Shown piece by piece: positions 38,262 to 45,714 of a stretch of 64,000 bases of DNA. The notes beneath the pieces are model-generated. The model made no database searches. It was not told where the DNA came from and saw only the letters and a program-made list of their open reading frames with translations. Made by a program: the position numbers and the translations under genes. Origin of the DNA: Gracilibacteraceae bacterium (GTDB lineage Bacteria > Bacillota > Desulfitobacteriia > Desulfitobacteriales > Syntrophobotulaceae); the NCBI GenBank assembly GCA_031266805.1, contig JAISAH010000111.1, positions 48,605-112,604 on the forward strand, written 5' to 3'. Within the stretch, counting starts at the first letter, position 1; each line of letters begins with the position of its first letter.

Positions 38262-39458
38262 TTATTCTTCTTGGGGTTCGCGCGGAAGCTCCACTGTAAA
38301 GGACGTTTGCTCGCCGTCGCTGTCCGCGTAAACGCGCCCGCCGTGTAAAACGGCTATTTCCTTCGCTACCGCCAGCCCAAGTCCCGCGCCGCCGGCAGCG
38401 GCGGAACGGGCGGAATCTAACCGGTAAAATTTGTCAAAAATAGACGCGAGTTTATCTTCAGGAATTCCGCCGGCGTTGGTAAAAACGACGGATACCATAT
38501 CGGCTATGGCCGCCGCCGTTATATCGATAACGCTGCTGTCCGGGCTGTAGGCCACGGCGTTTTTCAGGATATTGTTAAAGACTCGCGCCAGTTTATCGGG
38601 GTCGCCGTATATCGTCAAATCCTCGGGAGCGTGAAGCGCGGCCTGTTTTCCATCCGCGGCCAGCAGCGGGTAAAATTCCTCTGTCATTTGCGCCAGCATA
38701 TAGTATAAGTCTATCTTTTCCTTCGTCAGCGCAATCGTTTGCAGGTTATAGCGCGTGATCTCGAAAAACTCGTCGATAAGTTCTTCGAGCCGATAGGCCT
38801 TGTCCAGCGTGATGCGCGCGTATTTGGCCTTTTGCTCCGCCGGCATATCAGGCGCTTCGTCCAGCAAGCTCAAATAGCCGATGACAGAGGTGAGCGGGGT
38901 TTTAACGTCATGCGCCAGATACATGACCAAATCATTTTTTCGCTGCTCGGCCAGCTTCGCCTCCTGCTCGCGTTTTTCCAGCGTCTGTTTCAGCGCGTTC
39001 AGCTTTTGTTCCATAAAAGCCATTTCCGCGGAAAGTTCAATTTGCGTGTTCTCACCCTGAATAAGCGAATCTATACCGGTGTTTACCTCATCAAAATATC
39101 TCATAAAGCGAGAGAATATCACGCGGCATAAAAAGAAAAAGCATAAAGCGACCGCGGCGTATAAAATAATTTCCATATTATTCCGCACAACGTACTGATA
39201 TATCGTCATGGCGTCCCGGTGGCTGAAATGAAAGCTTTTTTCCAGAAAATCAACGATCCGGTCTCCGACGTCTCCCCGGAAAAATTGGCGCAGCAGGGCG
39301 ACAAACAGGGCGGCCGCTATTATCGCCATCAGGACGTACGCGTAAAGTTTGCGTTTTATTTTGGAATAATCAGCTTTTCTGTTTGCTTTTTTAGTTTTCA
39401 ATTTTATAGCCGATCCCCCATACCGTTTTGATGTATTTCGGTTTGTCGGCGGCGTCAT
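38262..39458 (-). CDS. vanS: VanS-type sensor histidine kinase
   Basis: MYLAHDVKTPLTSVIGYLSLLDEAPDMPAEQKAKYARITLDKAYRLEELIDEFFEITRYNLQ; strong match to VanS of VanA-type clusters. Confidence 0.95.
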   Translation of the reverse strand: MTPPTNRNTSKRYGGSAIKLKTKKANRKADYSKIKRKLYAYVLMAIIAAALFVALLRQFFRGDVGDRIVDFLEKSFHFSHRDAMTIYQYVVRNNMEIILYAAVALCFFFLCRVIFSRFMRYFDEVNTGIDSLIQGENTQIELSAEMAFMEQKLNALKQTLEKREQEAKLAEQRKNDLVMYLAHDVKTPLTSVIGYLSLLDEAPDMPAEQKAKYARITLDKAYRLEELIDEFFEITRYNLQTIALTKEKIDLYYMLAQMTEEFYPLLAADGKQAALHAPEDLTIYGDPDKLARVFNNILKNAVAYSPDSSVIDITAAAIADMVSVVFTNAGGIPEDKLASIFDKFYRLDSARSAAAGGAGLGLAVAKEIAVLHGGRVYADSDGEQTSFTVELPREPQEE

Positions 39459-40098
39459 TCATCTTTTCCCGCAAATGCCGAATATGCACGGTGATGGTAT
39501 TATTGCTTTTGCTGAAATACTCGTCGCCCCATATTTCATGAAAAAGCCGCTCCGAGCTGACTACATTGCCTTTATTCTCACAGAGTATGCGCAGGATAGA
39601 AAATTCGGTGGGAGTAAGCGTGAGCGGTTTTTCGTTCAGCCATACTTCGCGCGCGTTCGTATTGACGACGAGACCGGCGTGAGCGATAATCCCGGCGTCG
39701 CCTTTTTCACCCGCGCCGCTGTATTTCTTGTAACGGCGCAGTTGGGCCTTGACCCGCGCCACCAGTTCCAGCGGGCGGAACGGTTTGGTCATATAGTCGT
39801 CCGCCCCGAGCGTCAGCCCCGTGATCTTATCCGTTTCCGCGTCTTTCGCGGTCAGCATGATTATGGGGTAAGTATGCCCGCCCCGTATCTTTTGACAGAT
39901 CGAGAGACCGTCCGTACCGGGCAGCATAATATCCAAAACAGCGAGGTCAAGGTCGGTTTTATCGATACATTCCAGCGCTTCCCGCGCGGTATAATATTTG
40001 AAAACCGTATAGTTTTCGTTTTGCAGGTATAACTCTATCAGGTCGGCGATTTCCCGCTCGTCATCCACGATAAGTATTTTATCACCCAAAAATGGCAT
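39391..40098 (-). CDS. vanR: VanR-type OmpR-family response regulator
   Basis: DKILIVDDEREIADLIELYLQNENYTVFKYYTAREALECIDK and C-terminal LFHEIWGDEYFSKSNNTITVHIRHLREKMND; internal ATG start chosen. Confidence 0.95.
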   Translation of the reverse strand: MPFLGDKILIVDDEREIADLIELYLQNENYTVFKYYTAREALECIDKTDLDLAVLDIMLPGTDGLSICQKIRGGHTYPIIMLTAKDAETDKITGLTLGADDYMTKPFRPLELVARVKAQLRRYKKYSGAGEKGDAGIIAHAGLVVNTNAREVWLNEKPLTLTPTEFSILRILCENKGNVVSSERLFHEIWGDEYFSKSNNTITVHIRHLREKMNDAADKPKYIKTVWGIGYKIEN

Positions 40099-40246
40099 CT
40101 CCTTCCGTGTATTTGTGGCGCCATAATATTTTAGCAAAACAAAACGAATTGTTTATTATTTATTTCGGCAGAAAAGATTAAGAATTTCCTAAGGAAGAAG
40201 CATCATGACATCCTCCTCTGAACATTGATGAGGCATTATTTGGGAT

Positions 40247-40276
40247 TTGACAAGCTTTGCTGATTATTAACATAAT
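40247..40276 (+). promoter_or_regulatory. Promoter of XRE-family regulator gene
   Basis: TTGACA-18 bp-CATAAT upstream of 40336. Confidence 0.5.
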
Positions 40277-40335
40277 AATAGATTTGATTTGTGCTAATGT
40301 CAAGCAAATGAGAAGCGCCTAAAAGAGGATGGGTT

Positions 40336-40617
40336 ATGAAGATATACGATTACGAAGGTAAGAAAAACCTTTGCGGAAAACGCCTGCGTGAGGCTCGGGT
40401 GAAACAGCGTATTTCGCAAGCTGATTTAGCCGCGCGTCTGCAAGTAGCCGGAGTCAGGATCGAGCGGGACAGCGTCAGTCGAATGGAAACAGGCGCCAGG
40501 TTCGTCGCGGATTTTGAATTGCTGGCCTTGGCCGATATACTTAAAGTGCCGGTCGTTTGGCTTTTAGGGATCGAAAACGACGCAAGCGAGACGCCGGCAA
40601 AAAAACCGGAGCGTTAG
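40336..40617 (+). CDS. XRE-family HTH transcriptional regulator
   Basis: LREARVKQRISQADLAARLQVAGVRIERDSVSRMETGARFVADFELLALADILKVPVVWLLG. Confidence 0.9.
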   Translation: MKIYDYEGKKNLCGKRLREARVKQRISQADLAARLQVAGVRIERDSVSRMETGARFVADFELLALADILKVPVVWLLGIENDASETPAKKPER

Positions 40618-40767
40618 ACCGCAATAATTTTCAGTTTATTCAAGCTTTGCTTATTATAGCAAAACCAGCCGGTTCATGTTTATAACAAATGATGACAGAA
40701 CATGGCTGCGAGCCGCTGTTTGCCCAGGAAATCGAACTACTGATCATTGACTGAACCGTCGCCCGCG

Positions 40768-41280
40768 TCAGGCGCTTTTGGGCTCCTGTTTCTTTGCGCC
40801 GGCCTTGCCCGGCTTGTAGACCGAAAGGATATACATCACGGTCAGGAGCGCGATATGGCCAGCCAAAGCCAGCAAGACGCCGCCTCCGTCCGCCAGACCG
40901 CCGATATAGGCCCCGCTCTGGGCCCGCGCCAGCGCCGCCTGCATCTGGCCGATACAGCCCGCCCCGATCAAGGGACCGTTGGCGAGAAACAGCAGCCACT
41001 TGGCCAGCAGCCATTTATGCCGGAAAAACCCCCATTTTGTCAGGAAGCCGTAGTATAATCCTTCCAGCAGACTGGCAACCGCCACCGGCAGCAGAAAATG
41101 CGGAAAAATCCAAAGCACCAGAGGCGCCGCCTGAATAAAGCCGGCGGCATCCAAACCGAAGGCGCGAATGGTCAGCGCGAAGACGCAGGCCACGCCTCCC
41201 AGCCATAAAGTCACGGTCAGCAAATGGATCACGTGCAAAAAACGCACCCGCGCGGGCGAACTGTTTCTATCCTTGTTCAT
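40768..41280 (-). CDS. Small integral membrane protein (DUF4149/CopD-like topology)
   Basis: Four predicted TMs; N-terminal FLHVIHLLTVTLWLGGVACV. Confidence 0.65.
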   Translation of the reverse strand: MNKDRNSSPARVRFLHVIHLLTVTLWLGGVACVFALTIRAFGLDAAGFIQAAPLVLWIFPHFLLPVAVASLLEGLYYGFLTKWGFFRHKWLLAKWLLFLANGPLIGAGCIGQMQAALARAQSGAYIGGLADGGGVLLALAGHIALLTVMYILSVYKPGKAGAKKQEPKSA

Positions 41281-41301
41281 GAATACCTCCGCTTCAGTCG
41301 C

Positions 41302-41853
41302 TTACTTCAGCAAATTTTCGATCTCCGTCTCAAGCTGCTCCGGCCTATAAGTCGGAGTGTAACGCGCATGGACGGCGCCTTCTTTGTTGATGAGAAACTT
41401 TCCAAAGTTCCATTTAATGTCGCTTGGAGCATTATCAAGTGTAAACTGTTTAACCCTTTCTTCAAAAGCAACGGAAGCTTCATCTCTCTGATCTTCCGGC
41501 GCTTGCTCTTTAAGCCATATATAAAGCGGATCGGCATCTTTCCCGTTTACGTCAATTTTGCCAAAACGCGGAAATGTTGTGCCGTAAGTTAAGGCGCAGA
41601 ACTGCGAGATTTCCTCGTCCGTCCCTGGCGCTTGACTCAGAAATTGATTACAGGGGAAATCCAGGATTTCAAACCCCTGAGCCTTATATTTTTTATACAA
41701 CGCTTCCAAGGCGTCATATTGCGGGGTCAAACCGCATTTTGTGGCGGTGTTGACGATGAGCAGCACCTTGCCGCGATATTCGGATAATGACGCGATATCG
41801 CCTTTATTGTTTTTAACTGAGAAATCATATACCTGCATCTCGTTTTCCTCCAT
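41302..41853 (-). CDS. Glutathione peroxidase family protein
   Basis: VNTATKCGLTPQYDALEALYKKY, FPCNQF, WNFGKFLINKEGAVHARYTPTYRPE; active-site residue is Cys. Confidence 0.95.
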   Translation of the reverse strand: MEENEMQVYDFSVKNNKGDIASLSEYRGKVLLIVNTATKCGLTPQYDALEALYKKYKAQGFEILDFPCNQFLSQAPGTDEEISQFCALTYGTTFPRFGKIDVNGKDADPLYIWLKEQAPEDQRDEASVAFEERVKQFTLDNAPSDIKWNFGKFLINKEGAVHARYTPTYRPEQLETEIENLLK

Positions 41854-41887
41854 TACATTCTTATTTTTACCCTATTGTATCATAAGT

Positions 41888-42706
41888 CTACCTGTTTTTC
41901 TCCGTCTGGGCGAATAAATATGTCCCCGCGATCAGGCAGGCCGCGGTCAAAACCGCTATGGCGACGAAGTTCACCCTCGGATCGAACAGGACGACGTTCG
42001 CGTAATCCTCCGTTCCCGCGTACACGATCGCCCGGACCAAGTCGAGACAGTAGGTCATCGGCATCAGGCGGGAGAGGACCAGCAAAATGCCGCTGGAGTT
42101 ACCGATGGGGATGATCGCGCCCGACAGGAACATCTGCGGCATCGTGATCAGCATCAGGGCGGTGTTGGCGGTCCTGGTGTTTTTGACGACGCCGATGACC
42201 ATCATGCCCAGCGCCCCGGCCGACAGACACATGAGCGGCGCCAAGGCCAGTATCAGCAGCAGTTGTCCCAGGCTGAGCGTGATGCCCATCATCAGCCCGA
42301 CGATGATCGTACCGCACATGCTGGCGACCGCGGTGAAAGACGAGCCGAAAATTTTACCGATCACGATCGAATAACGGGAAACCGGCGAAACCATCATTTC
42401 CTGCGTAAAATCGGTCATGCGGTCCTCGACCAGCGAGCCAAGGCCCATAGTCGTCGCCATGAACAGCATGTTGACCATCATGCCGACCATCATGAACTGA
42501 CCGTAGTCGAACGAGAGGCCCTCCGCCATATTCTGCGCCAGACTGCCGCCCAGCATACCCATCATGACCAGTGGCATGGCGAAACTGGTGATCAGCACCC
42601 CGGGCGATTTGAGCGCCAGCGTTATATCCCGCGCGGTTATGGTGAGGATCGCGTTCAGTTCACGGAAAAATCTTGATCGGTCCCCCGGAAAAATAAGCTC
42701 ATTCAC
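41888..42706 (-). CDS. ABC-2 type (drug) transporter permease
   Basis: ABC-2 permease with about six TMs; MTDFTQEMMVSPVSRYSIVIGKIFGSS. Confidence 0.9.
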   Translation of the reverse strand: MNELIFPGDRSRFFRELNAILTITARDITLALKSPGVLITSFAMPLVMMGMLGGSLAQNMAEGLSFDYGQFMMVGMMVNMLFMATTMGLGSLVEDRMTDFTQEMMVSPVSRYSIVIGKIFGSSFTAVASMCGTIIVGLMMGITLSLGQLLLILALAPLMCLSAGALGMMVIGVVKNTRTANTALMLITMPQMFLSGAIIPIGNSSGILLVLSRLMPMTYCLDLVRAIVYAGTEDYANVVLFDPRVNFVAIAVLTAACLIAGTYLFAQTEKNR

Positions 42707-43668
42707 GCGGCTTTCCCTCCTGTTTTCAGCAAATATTCCACATAGGCGTCCTCCAAAGTGGGTTCCTGGATCTTCAAAGTGGTCAGCGTCGTTTGCAGGC
42801 GGGCGATGACCTCCTGTGCGCTCAAATCCTGATAAGGCACGACGACATGCTCACCGACGCGGTGAAAAAGCCCCATGCCGGAAAGTTCATTGATGAGCTC
42901 TCCCCTGTCCTCCGCGTCCAAAATGAGTTCGCGCTTGCGCAGGCTGCTCTTTATCTCGTCCGGCGCGCCGGAGAGGACGATCCGCCCCTGGTTGATAACG
43001 CAGACCTTATCCACCTGTTCGGCCTCGTCGATATAGTGGGTGGTGAGAAAAACCGTCGTCCCGTATCGCTGGCGGGTCTCGTTGATGTATTCCCAAAGGC
43101 TGCGGCGGCTCACGGCGTCGAGCCCCTGCGTCGGCTCGTCGAGAAACAAAACGGACGGCGTGTGGATGAGACTGCGGATAATTTCCAGCTTGCGCTGCAT
43201 CCCGCCTGAGAGCTTTTTCACGGGCCGGAACAGCGCGTCCTCTATTCCGACGATTTCCGCCAGCTCCGTCACGCGGGTTTTATATGAAGCGGGCATCAGG
43301 GCGAAAGACGGGCGGTAGCCGAACATCCCGTACAGACAGGCATGGAAGCGTATATTTTCTTCCGCCGTGAGATTCGGGTCGAGACTGGGCTGCTGAAAAA
43401 TAATGCCCACCTTTTCCCGCACGAGCCGCGCCTGTTTTTCCACGTCGCAGCCGGCGATGGTCACGCTGCCGGACGTTTTGCTCAGCGTGGTGGTCAATAT
43501 GGAGATGGTAGTCGTTTTGCCCGCGCCGTTCGGGCCGAGAAACGCAAAAAATTCCCCCTCGTTTACCGTGAAGCTCACGCCTTTCACCGACGGCTCCTTG
43601 GCCTTGCCGTATTGCTTGACGAGTTCGTTTACCGCGATCATGGCTTCCATGGCGATCCCCCCGTTCAC
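42703..43668 (-). CDS. DrrA/CcmA-type ABC transporter ATP-binding protein
   Basis: GPNGAGKTTTISILTT, KLSGGMQRKLEI, LFLDEPTQGLD. Confidence 0.95.
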   Translation of the reverse strand: MNGGIAMEAMIAVNELVKQYGKAKEPSVKGVSFTVNEGEFFAFLGPNGAGKTTTISILTTTLSKTSGSVTIAGCDVEKQARLVREKVGIIFQQPSLDPNLTAEENIRFHACLYGMFGYRPSFALMPASYKTRVTELAEIVGIEDALFRPVKKLSGGMQRKLEIIRSLIHTPSVLFLDEPTQGLDAVSRRSLWEYINETRQRYGTTVFLTTHYIDEAEQVDKVCVINQGRIVLSGAPDEIKSSLRKRELILDAEDRGELINELSGMGLFHRVGEHVVVPYQDLSAQEVIARLQTTLTTLKIQEPTLEDAYVEYLLKTGGKAA

Positions 43669-43707
43669 TCATATATATTTTTTTACAGCCCCTATCTTAG
43701 CGCGACA

Positions 43708-43751
43708 AGTTAAACGGAGGTTAAACGGAGTTTAAACGCAAGGTAAACGGA
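43708..43751. repeat. Four 11-bp direct repeats (iterons) upstream of the ABC transporter operon
   Basis: AGTTAAACGGA GGTTAAACGGA GTTTAAACGCA AGGTAAACGGA, contiguous. Confidence 0.9.
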
Positions 43752-43878
43752 ATACCCTACGCCGTTAATTATTTTACATAATCTGAAAACGGTCATATAA
43801 TATTAGAAAATTCTCAAACCAATCCACATTTTGATGATATTTTATCTTAGACGTCTTGCGCGGCAAAGCTCCATTTGC

Positions 43879-43884
43879 TATAAT
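43879..43884 (+). promoter_or_regulatory. Extended -10 promoter of the GGDEF gene
   Basis: TGCTATAAT upstream of 43920. Confidence 0.5.
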
Positions 43885-43919
43885 GTAAAACATATTTACT
43901 TATAACGAAAGGCGCGCGC

Positions 43920-45011
43920 ATGGGAAAATTTGTACAAAATTTAATCGTTTCCAATCTTATGCGTAAAACGTTTGCCGATAATAACCAAATGTGCCTGTAC
44001 CTGCAAATAATAACCGCTACCCTCATCTGCGCCGCCACACATTTGTATATGTTGGTTTTTTTCATTTTAACCGGTTCGTTGGTTTTTTCGATTTACAATG
44101 TATTTTCTCTGCTGTTTTACACTACAATGTTCTTGCTGCTCCCCAGACATCATTTTACTTTGATCGGCTTATTGGAAACATCGGAAGTTCTGTTATACGG
44201 CGTATTTTTTTGCGTGCTTACCGGTCTTGCCACCTATGGCCTGACATATTTTGTGCTAATCATCATCATGCAGCAAATAGTTCCCTATGGTTCGATCCGC
44301 CTGCGCACCGGATTGCTCGCGACCGGACTGGTACTCGGTCTCGCTTGCGTGGCCGTTAATTATTATGTGCCGCCGCCTGTGACTTTCAGCGACTCTGTCA
44401 ACCACTTACTCATGGTTTCCAATATCGTTCTCTTGCTGTGCGGAGTGGTCATTGAGCTTTATATTCGCGCCGTGACGGAGTTGATCGTGGAAAATGTTGA
44501 CAACGCCTATGTCAGAGAATTATCCAGTCAGGCGTACACCGACCCGCTGACCGGCTTGTATAACCGGCGTTACGCCGAAAAACATTTTGAAAAAGCCGCT
44601 CTGAAAGGCGAACAGCCGCATTGCTGCGTCGCGATGATCGATATCGACGACTTCAAGCAAATAAACGACACTTACGGCCATGGCTGCGGCGACGACGTGC
44701 TGGTTTTTCTGGCCGGTTTCCTCCGCATGAGCCTGCGCAAAACCGACGTGGTTTTCCGCTGGGGCGGCGAGGAATTTCTCATCATCTTGGAAGATGTGGA
44801 AATCGCGCAGGCAAGCGATGTCATGGACGGACTGCGGGACCGTCTGGCCGGCGCCGTTATCGCCACCCGGCAGGGGGATTTGCGCATCACCGTCACTATC
44901 GGTCTCGCCAAACTGAGCTACGCTTCGGTGGCGGAAAGCATTGAAATATGCGACGCCCGGCTGTATGAAGGCAAACGCTCCGGAAAAAACCGCGTCGTGA
45001 CCCAGTTTTAG
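43920..45011 (+). CDS. Membrane-bound GGDEF diguanylate cyclase
   Basis: About six N-terminal TMs; DPLTGLYNRRYAEKHFE and FRWGGEEFLIIL. Confidence 0.95.
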   Translation: MGKFVQNLIVSNLMRKTFADNNQMCLYLQIITATLICAATHLYMLVFFILTGSLVFSIYNVFSLLFYTTMFLLLPRHHFTLIGLLETSEVLLYGVFFCVLTGLATYGLTYFVLIIIMQQIVPYGSIRLRTGLLATGLVLGLACVAVNYYVPPPVTFSDSVNHLLMVSNIVLLLCGVVIELYIRAVTELIVENVDNAYVRELSSQAYTDPLTGLYNRRYAEKHFEKAALKGEQPHCCVAMIDIDDFKQINDTYGHGCGDDVLVFLAGFLRMSLRKTDVVFRWGGEEFLIILEDVEIAQASDVMDGLRDRLAGAVIATRQGDLRITVTIGLAKLSYASVAESIEICDARLYEGKRSGKNRVVTQF

Positions 45012-45108
45012 AGACGCCCCTGCACCCTTGCCGTAGGACTTCCATTAGGCCGCGCCTTATGCTATACTGTTGTCTGTGATTTACAGGAACGGGAGAGCAG
45101 TCGCGGGT

Positions 45109-45714
45109 ATGGAAAACGAGATTCTGACCGAATGCGGCGGCGCGGAACGAATTGTCATATGGGGCGGGAGTTTCGACCCCGTTCACTGCGGCCATCTGGC
45201 CGCGGCGGAGGCGGCGCGCGCGGCGCTGGCCCCGGCCGCCGTTCTTTTTGTGCCGGCGGCCCGCTCGCCTTATAAGCGGCGCGCCCACGCCCCGGCGGCG
45301 GAGCGCTTGCGCATGATCGGGCTGGCCATAGCGGCGCGGGAAGGATTCTCTGTCACGGGGCTGGAAATTGAGCGCGGCGGCCCCAGTTTTACAGTGGACA
45401 CTCTGCGGCTGCTCCGGAAATATTTCCCGCGGCCGGAATTGTGGCTGGCGCTCGGCGCCGACGCGACAGCGGCTCTGCCGGCCTGGAAAGGAGCGGAGGA
45501 CATAAAGCGTCTGGCCCGTCTGGCCTGCGTCTGCCGCCCCGGATATTCCCTCGCTGTCGCCGCCGGCTGGGACATAAAGATTATCAAAACCGAGACGCCG
45601 GATATCTCGTCTTCGCGGATCCGCGCTCTGGCGCGCGCGGGAGATTCGCTGGCCGGGCTGACGCCGGAAGCGGTGGAGCGTTACATCAAGGCCAAGGGGT
45701 TGTACCGTTCATGA
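45109..45714 (+). CDS. nadD: Nicotinate-nucleotide adenylyltransferase
   Basis: WGGSFDPVHCGHLAAAEAA, PYKRRAHAPAAERLRMIGLA, SSSRIRALARAGDSL. Confidence 0.93.
   Translation: MENEILTECGGAERIVIWGGSFDPVHCGHLAAAEAARAALAPAAVLFVPAARSPYKRRAHAPAAERLRMIGLAIAAREGFSVTGLEIERGGPSFTVDTLRLLRKYFPRPELWLALGADATAALPAWKGAEDIKRLARLACVCRPGYSLAVAAGWDIKIIKTETPDISSSRIRALARAGDSLAGLTPEAVERYIKAKGLYRS

Noticed and set aside
45441-45710. N-terminal part of the 823-aa ORF (45441..47912)
   Set aside because: Overlaps nadD out of frame; the real start is the ATG at 45711 overlapping the nadD stop. The EamA-MurT fusion does not depend on this extension
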